Assembly (NCBI RefSeq): GCF_958979055.1
Contig: NC_084898.1
Location: 4,439,001 to 4,503,000 of the forward strand
DNA from: Alnus glutinosa
Taxonomy: Eukaryota; Streptophyta; Magnoliopsida; Fagales; Betulaceae
Direction: 5' to 3'
DNA: 64,000 nt
A program made the translations under genes and the position numbers. The notes beneath the pieces were generated by a model. It saw nothing but the letters and a program-made list of their open reading frames with translations. It searched no databases and was not told the origin of the DNA. This document shows positions 52,686 through 63,530 of the stretch, piece by piece. Positions within the stretch are counted from its first letter, which is position 1, and each line of letters starts with the position of its first letter.

Positions 52686-53027
52686 GGGTGTGTTTGGCAA
52701 ACATTTGTGGTTGGAAAACTTTTGTAATAAAAAGTTTGAATAATAGTAAAATGTAAATGATATTAAAATTGCTTTATAGAAAAATGAAAAAAAATTTATT
52801 TTATCGTAAATTTTTTTATTTGAATAGTAATAAAAAATTATTAATGTGATATAAAAAATAAAAAAAATTAAAAAAATGTTTTAGATTTGACTCTTTTGAA
52901 AAAAGTGAAAAAAAATAGAGAAAAAATTTGAAAAGGGAAATGATTCATGCACAACAGTTGAGCACATGAGTGTAGATACATGGGGTGAGATCACTGCTCG
53001 TTTAAAAATATTTGCCAAACACCCCCT
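52686..53027. mobile_element. Harbinger/Tourist-like MITE immediately upstream of the HMA5-like gene
   Basis: The ends GGGTGTGTTTGGCAAAC...TTTGCCAAACACCCCC are inverted, with a probable 3-bp duplication TAC. It ends about 36 bp before the TATA-like site of the copper-ATPase gene, so it forms part of the proximal promoter. A block at about 52937-53005 has no counterpart in the sister element at 52135-52446 and may be a further insertion. Confidence 0.78.
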
Positions 53028-53062
53028 TACGTTTCTCTTTAACCTTACCTTGCCTCCCCTCC

Positions 53063-53070
53063 TATTTAAA
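53063..53070 (+). promoter_or_regulatory. TATA-like site of the HMA5-like gene
   Basis: TATTTAAA lies about 96 bp upstream of the ATG, between the promoter MITE and the GA-rich leader. Weak by sequence alone; position is suitable. Confidence 0.5.
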
Positions 53071-53129
53071 CCTTCCTTGTTCAATTTGCACAACCAAAAC
53101 CTTACCTCCGTAAACCTTTTGAAAAACTT

Positions 53130-53133
<4 letters not shown>

Positions 53134-53162
<29 letters not shown>
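53134..53162 (+). repeat. (GA)n microsatellite in the HMA5-like 5' leader
   Basis: An uninterrupted GA tract of about 28 bases ends four bases before the ATG at 53166. GA tracts in plant leaders can bind BBR/BPC factors, but that is not shown here. Confidence 0.9.
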
Positions 53163-53164
<2 letters not shown>

Positions 53165-53165
53165 C

Positions 53166-56100
53166 ATGGCAACCAAGCTGTGGGCATTAGCTTGCATTGG
53201 CCACGAGAGCCATGGGAACCTGTCGCCGAGGCCGCACTATCCGTCGATGCCCAAGTACCCAAAGGGAGTGTCGGGGGAAGAAAGCAGCGTGGAGCTGGGG
53301 CCGGAGGCCAAGGCGGTGTTCTCGGTCATCGGGATGACATGCTCCGCATGCGCCGGATCGGTCGAGAAGGCCGTCAAGCGGCTTCCGGGGATACGCGAGG
53401 CCGTCGTCGACGTCTTGAACAACAAGGCACATGTCTTGTTCTATCCTAGCTTCGTCAATGTAAGTAATTGCTCATCCAACCATTCTTCTGGGTTTTGTTT
53501 GATTTCTAGCTTGTTTGCTTTGAGTACTTTTCCCGTTTGTTTCTCAAGAAAATTAAAATTTTTCTTTCTGGGAAAAAGTTTTACTTTCTATATATGGGTG
53601 TAAAGAATTTTTTTCTTGTTGACTCTTTAAGGTAGGACAAAAGACATGATCTTCATACACGTAAATCCCCTACACATCTCCATACAACCGATTTTGAAAT
53701 CCACTATTAAATTTGTGGGACAATAGTGGTCCGTAAATTTGAAAATGAGATGGGTAAAAGATATATTTCTATCATTTCTCTTTTTGTTTAGAGTCTTTTA
53801 TGATGCTTTACATGCTTAACGTGGAAGTCATTTTGAATGATATGGCTACGTTTTGATTCATTCTAAAGCTACGCTTCCCATTGAAATTAGTGGATATATA
53901 TAATTCGTCTGTATTATGTTTGGAATTTTTTTAGCCACTTTAATAGTGAAATGAAATTGTATTTCAACTTTGGAAGACCATTCTTCGAATTGAGGCTATG
54001 TATGTTTCGGCGTAAAATCATTTTTAGAAAATATTTTTCACATTTTCGGGTGTTGGAGCAACGGAAAATTTAGGCTAAATCGGGCAAAAAATGGTTTGCA
54101 CTTTTTATTTTTGTAAACCATTTTCCAACTCATTTTCTGGCATGTTACCAAACAGCAAAACATAGCTCATTTTTCTTGAAAATATTTTGGACCGAAAACA
54201 CTTTCCGACAGAAAATATTTTATACCGAAACAAACGTACCCTAAAATGATTTGGTTTTGTAATTTGGATTAGAAGGGTATAATGCCAGTACAAGCTTGGC
54301 TTGAGTCCGATCCATTTTTTCATGCCTGCTGATAAGATTTATTTACTTACAAATCACAATCAGTAATGTGTAGCCTTCCAAAAAAAAATTCTTCCATTGG
54401 GTTAAACCTTGGTACCATTTAGTTTCAAGGGCTAGGTGATTAAATATAACGTGCTCGTATAACAAATAATCACTCCTATTTCCTTTGATTAACTATTCCT
54501 ATTAAATCACCGGTAATCTAAAAAGTTTAAGCCGATAGGAAATTGCGAATTTAATAATTTAGGGCACGTTTGGTTTGCGGAATAAACCTTTGGAATGCAA
54601 CGGTTAATCCTTGTTTGGTTATACATCATTCCTTGGAATAGCCGTTTTCATCCCTAAATAAAGGAATAGACTTTACTCTCCAAAAAACAGACATTATTTA
54701 TTTTTTTTCAACCCAATTTTTTTTTTTAAAAAAAATAAAATATGAATGAAGGTTGGCCACCCATAACAGAATACCGGGGGTGGTCCACCGCCCTAGTCCC
54801 TAGGTGCCATTGGGGATGACCAAGCCACCTCTGGAGCCCTTTAGAGGTGGTTGCTTCCAACCCCAAGCGTTGTCGGGTCCACCACTGATGTTCTATTTGA
54901 TGGTCGGCCGCTCATATAATTTTCATCTTTAAAAAAAAAAAATCTTGGGTGTTTTAGGAATTTTTGTTCAAATCCAGTGAAAGCATATGTGTTGTCACCA
55001 AACAAATGAATGTGAATGGTCATTTAATTCCAACCTCTTATATTCCGGTAATACTTGTTTCTATTCCTAAAGGAATGACCATTATGTGTACCAAATGTGC
55101 CTTTAATTAAGACTTTAATACTATCCTCATGTGTGAGACCAGACAACATGGGGAATATTTTAATTGCAACGGAATAAATGACGGAGACAAGGTCTAAACT
55201 CCAGGCTTTTGCTTTGATACTATATTAAATTACCAGTTATCCCAAAAGCTTAAGTCAATAGAAAATTGTGAATTTAATAATTTAATTAATACTTTAATAG
55301 TTCAAAATAGGAACTTTTTATTTGATACCCAGCCTAGTTTGGGTTGTTGGGTTTATGCTGATATAGGGTCTAGTTGACCCTTGGATTGGATTTTTGGACT
55401 CTTAACTCTGCACTGCACTGGATGTTGCTTATTCTGCTCATTGGAGTGAACAAGCCAGTTTAAATCCAGCAAAGTTCAATTTGTGCCAAGTTAAATAGCA
55501 AATAGTTGCCATGAAGACTTTGTTTAGTTGTCAAGTTGTAATCCAAAAAGTTAACTACAATTACGAGTCATTTTTTGCTTTATGTCAAGAATCTCCTCTT
55601 CATCATGGTAATCCACTACTTGTTTTCGCATTAACTGTTCTGCTATGGCATGGTTATTGACTGGTAGGCTCAGATCACTACTTGTTTTCACACAACGGTT
55701 CTGCTATCATATTGTTGAAGATAGTGAACTTTTAGGTGGTGGCTGAATCATTCAGAATCTATCGTCCAGCTCTCTTGCTGAATGCTAGTGTTATAGTACC
55801 TTGTCAATTTTCTCATAACTTAGCTGGGAAGGATGGATTCTTGACAATTTTGCCAAGTGTTTCACTTTCTAGTCGAATAATAATTTCTATGTTCTTTCTT
55901 CCCCAGCATTCCTTGTTGTATTAAGCTAAAGATATGCTTCTAGTTGAATCAATAAGCTTTGATATTGCTATTTAACATCATGTAGGCAGAGAACATTCGT
56001 GAGACTATTGAAGATGTTGGATTTGAAGCCACATTGATTGAAGATGAGGTGAATGATAGATCCACTCAAGTGTGCCGAATACGCATAAATGGAATGACTT

Positions 56101-59100
56101 GCACATCTTGCTCCTCCACTATAGAATCCGCTTTGCAAGCAATCCATGGTGTACAAAAGGCGCGGGTGGCCTTAGCAACTGAAGAAGCAGAGGTTCATTA
56201 TGATCCAAAGATTGTGAGCTCCAGCCAGCTATTGGAAACCATAGAATACACTGGATTTGAAGCCATACTTATTAGTTCAGGGGAAGACATAAGCAAAATA
56301 GAGCTCAAAGTTGATGGTGTACGTACTGATCATTCCATGAGAATAGTCCAAGAATCTCTTCAAGCACTTCCAGGAGTTCAAAATACAAATATATTTCCAG
56401 AACTCAACAAAATATCCCTTTCTTACAAACCAGATATGACAGGACCCAGAACTTTCATTAACGTCATTGACTCAACTGGATCAAGACGTTTCAAAGGTAG
56501 TATATATCCTGAAGGAGGAAGAAGAGAAACTCATAGAAGTGAGGAAATTAAGCAATACTACAGATCCTTTTTGTGGAGTCTGATTTTTACAATTCCTGTC
56601 TTTCTTACCTCCATGGTCTTTATGTATATTCCTGGAATCAAGCATGGATTTGATAGCAAGGTAGTCAATATGCTGAGTGTTGGTATGCTTTTGAGGTGGG
56701 TGCTATCAACTCCAGTGCAGTTCATCATAGGCCAGCGATTCTACATTGGATCCTACAAGGCATTACGCCATGGTTCTGCTAATATGGATGTTTTGATTGC
56801 CTTAGGAACAAATGCAGCTTACTTCTATTCAGTCTACTCTGTCTTGAGAGCCGCTACCTCTAAAGATTTCAAGGGTACTGATTTCTTTGAGACTAGCGCA
56901 ATGCTTATCTCCTTTATTCTACTTGGGAAATATTTAGAGGTTTTGGCTAAAGGAAAGACATCAGAGGCCATTGCTAAACTTATGGACTTGGCACCCGAGA
57001 CAGCAATATTGTTAACCTTGGATGGTGAAGGAAATGTTGTGAGTGAAGAAGAAATTGACAGTCGGTTGATACAAAAGAGTGATGTGATTAAAATTATTCC
57101 AGGAGCAAAAGTAGCTTCTGATGGTTTTGTTGTCTGGGGTCAAAGCCACGTAAATGAGAGTATGATAACAGGAGAAGCACGGCCAGTGGCAAAAAGGAAG
57201 GGTGATACAGTAATTGGAGGCACTTTGAATGAGAATGGGGTGTTGCACATAAAAGCAACACGAGTAGGATCAGAGAGTGCTCTTTCACAGATTGTACGAC
57301 TCGTTGAGTCAGCCCAGTTGGCTAAAGCTCCTGTTCAGAAGTTTGCTGACCGCATTTCTAAATACTTTGTGCCCCTGGTGAGTATATACTGATTTGTATC
57401 ATTTCTGCAGTCATGTTGTGGAGTGTTTAAAGTTGTCAATATGATATTTGTGGAGGCTTTTGTTTAGCGAATGGATTATTTTATTCGCAGGTCATTATAC
57501 TTTCATTTTCAACTTGGCTTGCCTGGTTTTTATCTGGAAAGTTCCATGGGTACCCAGAATCTTGGATTCCATCTTCCATGGATAGCTTTGAGCTTGCACT
57601 CCAGTTCGGGATATCTGTCATGGTCATAGCCTGCCCTTGTGCTCTAGGCCTAGCAACACCCACTGCTGTTATGGTTGGTACGGGAGTTGGTGCATCTCAA
57701 GGTGTATTGATCAAAGGGGGTCAAGCATTAGAAAGTGCACATAAGGTTTGCATTTACACTCATCTTGTTGTTTGCTTCTTTTTTTTCAAATGATGCAGGT
57801 TCCAACAACATTAGTTGGTCTAGAAAATATGTATGTACTGTTTCAGGTCTCTTTTTCTTCCATTTGGCTTGAAATCTAATATTTGCTTCTCTTGGACTGA
57901 TTAACAATATTTCAGGTAAACTGCATTGTATTTGACAAGACAGGAACCCTCACACTTGGGAAGCCTCTTGTTGTTAACACAAGACTCTTCAAAAATATGG
58001 TACTTGGAGAATTCTATGAACTTATCGCTGCAACTGAGGTATGCCTTCTTCTATGAAAATCCAACCGAACTCAAGAAAATATTGAGGTTACCATGTCTCC
58101 ATTTTCCAATTTAAAAGGCTATGATGGATGAAGTCAACAAAGTTGGCTGGACAAAAGTATTTTCTATAATACATGATGACAGCTGATAATGTTGGTTTGA
58201 AATGTCTGCATCAGGTGAACAGCGAGCACCCATTAGCGAAGGCAATTGTTGAGTATGGCAAGAAATTCAGAGAAGATGAAGAGAACCCTGCTTGGCCAGA
58301 AGCACGAGACTTTGTTTCCATTACTGGCCATGGGGTGAAGGCCATAGTCCGGAACAAGGAAATAATCGTGGGAAACAAGAACTTGATGTTGGATCACAAC
58401 ATTGCCATTCCAGTGGATGCTGAAGAAATATTAGTAGAAGCTGAAGGGATGGCCCAAACTGGGATTCTAGTATCCATTGATGGGGAAGTTGCAGGAGTTT
58501 TAGCCATATCTGATCCATTAAAACCTGGTGCAGAAGAAGCCATTTCGATTCTGAAGTCGATGAAAATTAAGAGCATCATGGTGACAGGTGACAATTGGGG
58601 AACTGCCAAGTCCATTGCCAAGGAAGTTGGAATTGAAACTGTTATTGCAGAAGCGAAACCCGAGCAGAAAGCAGAGAAAGTTAAGGAATTACAGGTACAT
58701 AGTAGTAGAATATAAATTTAATGATTAAATTCATTTCTTCCTATCAGCTTTAACTTTTGGGATAAATGATGATTTAACATGAACAGAGGTCCTGAATTCA
58801 AACCCTGTCTTCATCATTCACCTCACATTTTAATTAAATATTTCACATGTTGGGTCTCACTTATTAAGAGAAAGTTTGTGTTCATACGTGAGGGATAGTG
58901 TGAGAATATAAATCAAATGATTAAATTCATTTATTGTTTACTCAATTCTCAAAAGCTTATTAGTCATAACATATATATAAATACATATATGTTCTTCCAT
59001 TCACAGGCTTCAGGCTACAAGGTTGCAATGGTCGGAGATGGCATAAACGACTCACCGGCACTTGTGGCAGCAGATGTTGGAATGGCAATTGGTGCAGGCA

Positions 59101-59423
59101 CAGACATTGCTATCGAGGCAGCAGACATTGTGCTCATGAAGAGCAACTTGGAGGATGTGATAACTGCCATTGATCTTTCCAGGAGAACCTTCTTTCACAT
59201 TCGGCTGAACTACATCTGGGCTTTGGGATATAATCTGCTTGGCATCCCAATTGCTGCCGGGGTCCTTTTCCCATCGACTAGATTCCGATTACCACCATGG
59301 ATTGCTGGAGCTGCAATGGCAGCCTCTTCTGTCAGTGTTGTTTGCTGTTCACTGCTCTTGAAATATTACAAGAGACCCAAGAAGCTCGAAAACCTTGAGA
59401 TTCGCGGAATAATGATCGAGTGA
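53166..59423 (+). CDS. HMA5: Copper-transporting P1B-type ATPase, HMA5-like, six exons
   Basis: This gene encodes a 986-residue P1B-1 ATPase that pumps Cu(I) out of the cytosol using ATP; Arabidopsis HMA5 acts in root copper detoxification and xylem loading. Exons are 53166-53459, 55986-57377, 57491-57745, 57916-58038, 58215-58694 and 59007-59423; all are GT-AG and every boundary falls between codons. Two N-terminal metal-binding domains have GMTCSAC (56-62) and GMTCTSC (134-140). A third, near 205-275, lacks the CxxC. Other motifs are TGEARP in the actuator domain, the membrane copper site CPC (610-612), the phosphorylated Asp654 in [27 protein letters not shown] (858-865), and the C-terminal membrane pair with GYNLLGIP and [11 protein letters not shown]5 of Arabidopsis is 995 residues. 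The plasma-membrane or Golgi location is inference. Introns 1 and 5 carry transposons. Confidence 0.96.
53994..54241. mobile_element. MITE in intron 1 of the HMA5-like gene
   Basis: The ends GGCTATGTATGTTTCGG...CCGAAACAAACGTACC are inverted for about 25 bp. The interior has mirrored pieces (aaaatatttt). A 3-bp target duplication is not clear, so the superfamily is open. Confidence 0.68.
54484..55320 (-). mobile_element. TRIM retroelement in HMA5 intron 1, split by a Tourist MITE
   Basis: Two LTRs of about 80 bp (about 55226-55320 and, in pieces, 54484-54561 plus 55105-55130) flank a short internal region on the minus strand. A PBS-like tagtatcaaagc follows the first LTR. Shared LTR pieces in minus orientation are ttaattaaattattaaattc and ggtaatttaa/ggtgatttaa. 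The pattern matches Katydid-like plant TRIMs. The Tourist MITE at 54562-55102 lies in the second LTR. Confidence 0.72.
54559..55105. mobile_element. Tourist/Harbinger MITE, 541 bp, in HMA5 intron 1
   Basis: The element (54562-55102) begins GGGCACGTTTGGTTTGCGGAA and ends GTACCAAATGTGCCT, with the classic 3-bp duplication TTA on both sides. The centre has ggtggcc/gccacc-type palindromic motifs. No transposase is present. Confidence 0.85.
58698..58935 (+). mobile_element. TRIM-like element in HMA5 intron 5
   Basis: LTR-like repeats aatataaatttaatgattaa (58709) and aatataaatcaaatgattaa (58906) flank a short internal part. After the first LTR, which ends gatgatttaaca, a degenerate PBS-like stretch (tgaacagaggtc) follows. 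The same family occurs in intron 1 and at 62690-63520. It occupies most of this intron and leaves both splice sites intact. Confidence 0.65.
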
Positions 59424-59640
59424 TTGTTAATGATGGTTTGATCCAGTTTGGTTTGTATCAGTATATGCATGCAGGTGTAATCTTTTCTTAGGCAGTGTGT
59501 TGGTTGAACAAGATAAAATGCCATTTGAGCAAGGTTGGTCAGATGGCATTCCATGTACATTAGATTAGTGTTAGGAGGAATTTGTAAATGAATGGATCTT
59601 TTATGTAGGAAGGATTGTAAAACATATAATAAATATGGAT
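59424..59640 (+). terminator. HMA5-like 3' UTR and poly(A) signal
   Basis: A canonical AATAAA lies at 59628-59633, about 205 bp after the stop codon, within an A/T-rich stretch suitable for cleavage and polyadenylation. The true cleavage site is not visible. Confidence 0.55.
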
Positions 59641-60697
59641 TTTGATCTTTTTTCTTTTCTTCTTCTAAGAAGCAAATTAAATTATGGTTAATAGAAATAA
59701 AAGACTAATGCTACATCTACAACTATTTTACAACTTTTGACACGTGTCAGCGTGTCATTAGAGACACGTTAGCCATTTAAAATTTTCTTAAACTTTTGTG
59801 TTTAGATGAGTGCTTTGTATCTTGATTTAGCCGGCTCAGTTCCTTCTCTGCTTGGACTCAGCCCAACCACAGTTTGGGTTTGAAAAGCTTGCAAGTAGCA
59901 ACAATTTTCAAGGCCTTTTTAGGCCAAAAATCCCTAGGGTTTTATTGGTGGCCTTTCTAAATATTGTGAAATAATTACGAGATAAAAATATAATTTTTTT
60001 TTTCGTATTACTAATCTCAAAATGCGGTATCCTTGAAAAGCCCAAAGTTCAGTTTCGTCAAAAGGCCATCTACATAAACTGACAAATTTTAAACAAATTG
60101 GATTGAAAGATTTTTTTTTTTTTTTTATTCAGTCTATTAAATTGATATTTATTTTTTGAGCGTATGATTTTTATACACATTTTTAATAGGATTAATAGAT
60201 CACATGTGAGAACTGAGAATCACGTGCTTTATAGATAAATTTCAATATAATAAAAGTAATGCTACATTCTATACATATTCCTCTCACCATCATCCCACTG
60301 AGACTAATGTGATAATTTTTGGGTTAAGAGCTCTATTTAAATAAATAAAAAATAAATTTCCTCTCTTTTTTTTTTTTTTCTTTTTTTTTTTTTTTTTGGG
60401 ACTCTTCACAGAAAACGTAAAACCAGCATGATGAACAAATTAACAACTGCTTAGCGTACGCTAGCACATTTAAGCAATAAGAAGCAAATAAACAATTTTG
60501 TGATTACTTAACGTACAGCTAGCTTTTGAGATATAACTTAATTAATTAAGACCTAATATGATGTGATTGCTCCATCTTAATCAAGCAAACGTACGTGGAC
60601 TTTTTCAGATTTCTTGTAACGTAATTTCTAAATATATAATAATCTAATAGTTTATGATTCGGCTGTTTTCTATTGTACTAAATATGTAATGCCCTTA
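59641..60697. other. Gene-free AT-rich interval
   Basis: No gene was recognised. At about 59704 and 60258 are gtaatgctaca-type starts resembling one arm of the GAGTAATG MITE family, without clear partner arms. Long T runs lie at 60110-60126 and 60368-60397. Confidence 0.4.
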
Positions 60698-61603
60698 TCC
60701 AACTACACAATTTTATTTTATTTTATTTTATTTCTTCTAATTGAATAAGGAAAAGGGTTACAACTTACAAGGGAGGATCTTTCTCGCTTCTAATTCAAAA
60801 GGGAGAAGAAGTGAAGTGGACAATGTTATGAAATATAAAAAATGGGTGGACTCTCCAACAGTAGACTCAAACCAAACTAAAACAGTGTTGAAATAATTAC
60901 AAAATGTAGGAAAATGATCAAACAAGTGATCTAGTCCTCTCAATGGGCCGCACAAGGCGGTTATAGAAGCTAAAGGAGAACATATTAGGGCAAACCTATC
61001 TGTACCTTCACTTGAAAACAGCAACAACTACCAGAAGATGGCTGAAACAATTTGTTAGAGTCCGAAAATGGGACAGCAGGAAATAAAGGTACAACACAAA
61101 TCTAAAGGGAAACAATAATCAAAGTAACATATAAAAAAAAAATTAAAAAAAAACCTGGAAGAAGCAAATAAACAGCAAAAAAGCCCAAAAAATAGAAACT
61201 CCGGCAACTGGCAATGCATCCGGTTTGTGAGATCCAAGCATCGGCGCATGAGAATTGCAGCCCAGCACATGGAAGGCGGAAGAAGACGCGGTTAGTGGTG
61301 TTGGGTAGCTGAAACGCCGGTGAGCACTGTGAGATCTAGCTTTTAGAAAACCAGATTTAAGAACTTTGACAAAACCTGCTACCAACGCAGGGAGGACAAC
61401 ATGGAACGTGAACGGCGCAGTGGAGAAACCAAAACACTAAGGTTGCAATTCTGGGCAGGATAAGTCGTACAAGACGACGAATAAAACCTCATCAAAGGTG
61501 AGGAGTACTAGAGAAACCTCTAGCTAAACAGCATCAAAAGCAATAAAAAACATAGAAGAAAGAAGAGGAGAGGAGAGAAAATATGTGGTCCAACTACACA
61601 ATT
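60698..61603 (-). mobile_element. 5'-truncated LINE with 15-bp target duplication
   Basis: The insertion (60713-61588) is flanked by TCCAACTACACAATT on both sides (60698-60712 and 61589-61603), a perfect 15-bp duplication. On the minus strand it ends in an AAAAT-type A-rich tail (plus-strand ttttatttta, 60713-60735). Its 3' part matches the LINE 3' UTR at 26979-27916 (ttctataaccgcctt, tttgatca.tttcctaacatt-like). An 80-residue open frame inside it is probably not a gene. No reverse transcriptase remains. Confidence 0.85.
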
Positions 61604-61803
61604 AATGGTTCAAATATAGTGAAAATCATGCCTGACCACCTCGTCTCATTTTATGAAGAGCTCAAGTTTTGGAACGAGTAATGCCAACTTTTTTTTCTTT
61701 TTTTTCTTTTTAATTTTAATTTTACAATTATTTTAAAAATACTGACGTGATAATTTTAAGATTTTTAACTAGCAATTCGATCAATTATTGTTAAAAAATT
61801 AAA

Positions 61804-62422
61804 GAATAATTGCATCATTGGTCCCTGGAGTTAGTCAAAATTATTTTTCACTCTCTGTAGTTCAAAAAGTTCATGGAGGTCCTCGTGGTAATTGGTAAAC
61901 AATAATTACGAATCACTCATTGGACCAATTTTTCATCCACTAGGTTAACAGATTATGTTAGTCAGCCACATCACACCCAATAGGAAGCCGACACGTGTTT
62001 ATTACAATAAAAAAAATAAAAAATAAAAAATATAATATAAATATAAATATTTTTTTTCTTAAAACAAAAATAAAACAAAGGGGTGGCTTTCGGGGCAACC
62101 CTAAAATTATTTGGGGGTGGCCGAAGGCGGCAGCCACTACTTTGTATTTTTTATTTTTATTTTTTTTTCAAATTATATCTTTATTTTATTTATTTATATT
62201 TTTATTAGATTTTATATATTTTTATTGTAATTGACACATGTCGACTTCCTATTGGATGTGACGTGGCTAACTAACATAATCTGTTAACTTTTGGATGGAA
62301 AATGTGTTCAGGGACTGATTTGTAATTATTATTTACCATAACGACCTCCCATGAACTTTTTGAACCACAGGGAGTGAAAAATAATTATGTCCAACCCCAA
62401 GGACCAACGGTGCAATCATCCC
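61804..62422. mobile_element. MULE-like MITE with about 200-bp inverted repeats
   Basis: The left arm (aattgcatcattggtcc, gttcaaaaagttcatgg, gttaacagattatgttagt, caataggaag.cgacacgtg) is mirrored almost completely on the right. The centre has ggggtggc and ggtggccg motifs. It has no transposase, and its target duplication was not resolved. Confidence 0.82.
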
Positions 62423-62494
62423 AATTTTTTTTTTAAAAAAAAAAAAAGATTAATTGGGACTGGCACATTAACATTTGAGATAAAAATGTAGTAT

Positions 62495-62694
62495 ATAATA
62501 TTTGAGTAATGCTACACATCATCCCCTTGTCTTCCTTTTGTCCTCCCAAATTTGATGTGGCTCTTAAAATTACCATTGAATTTATGATAGATCATTATTG
62601 AATTTTGATCCAATGGCGATTTTAAGAGCCACATCAATTTTGGGAGGATAAAAGGAGGACAGGAGGATGATGTGTAGCATTACTCATTATATTT
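62495..62694. mobile_element. Palindromic MITE, 182 bp, 9-bp target duplication
   Basis: The element (62504-62685) reads GAGTAATGCTACACATCATCC...GATGATGTGTAGCATTACTC, with arms of about 80 bp. The flanks ataatattt and attatattt match at 8 of 9 positions. It could fold as one long hairpin if transcribed. Confidence 0.9.
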
Positions 62695-63530
62695 TGAGAT
62701 AGATAATGATTTTAACATGGTATTAGATCAAAGATTCCAAATTCAAATTTTGTCTATGTAATGCACCTCTCATTTCAATTGAACATTCTATATGTTGGCC
62801 TCACTTATTCTTAACATGATATAAAAATAAAAAAATAAAAATAAAAAAGTAAAAAACAAGAAGAAGATTATGAGTTTGAATTTTCTCTCCATAATTCATC
62901 TTCTATTTCAATTGAATACTTTATGTGTTGGTCTCACTTTTTTATAAGGAGTTTGTACTCACATATATGTGAAAGAATATTAATTAAGATATTAATTAAA
63001 TGAAAAACTTCACTTACCACCCATGATGTTTCATGACTTTTGCAATTATATCTATAAAATTTAAAAAAGTGTCAGTTTAATGTATCTATCATCTATTAAA
63101 CTTCACTTACCACCCATCCGTTAGAATTTTCCATTTAAATCTAAATGGATGAGTGTCAAAATTTCTAATTTTTTTTTAAGGAAAAAAAAAATAATAAAAA
63201 ATTGCAAGGATTTAGTTGTTGGTCAGGATTTAATGGAATTTGCAAAAATACTCATGCATGAATCTTAATATATATATATATATAAACGTGGGTATTTTGG
63301 AAAAATTTGAAATGATTTAATGAAAAATCCTAACGGAGTGGTGAAATTGAGAAAAATTGAAAGATAAATACACTAAATTGACATTTTTTAAAGTTCAAGC
63401 CTTAAAAGTATGATTACAAAAGTGATGAAAGATCAATGATGGGAAATGAAGTTTTCCCTAAATCAAATGATTAAATTCACTTATTTTTATTAGCTTAATA
63501 ATATTTTTATGACAAGTGATGATCTTTTTT
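62695..63530 (+). mobile_element. TRIM-like element whose 3' LTR is split by a MITE
   Basis: A PBS-like tggtattagatc at about 62719 follows an LTR end (gattttaaca). The internal region repeats itself once (cacctctcatttcaattgaa... and catcttctatttcaattgaa...). An LTR-like end, gaatattaattaagatatta, is cut at about 63000 and resumes at about 63459 as aaatcaaatgattaaattcactt. The family is that of the HMA5 introns. Confidence 0.6.
63001..63458. mobile_element. MULE-like MITE inside the TRIM 3' LTR
   Basis: The left end gaaaaacttcacttaccaccc is mirrored by gatgggaaatgaagttttccc on the right, with subterminal cacttttgtaatca-type motifs and a central TA microsatellite. Its architecture matches the element at 45674-46137. 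Flanks ttaattaaat and taaatcaaat are similar (8 of 10), a plausible target duplication. Confidence 0.72.

Noticed and set aside
61055..61385. Small minus-strand gene
   Set aside because: The open frames lie wholly within a truncated LINE bounded by a 15-bp target duplication.
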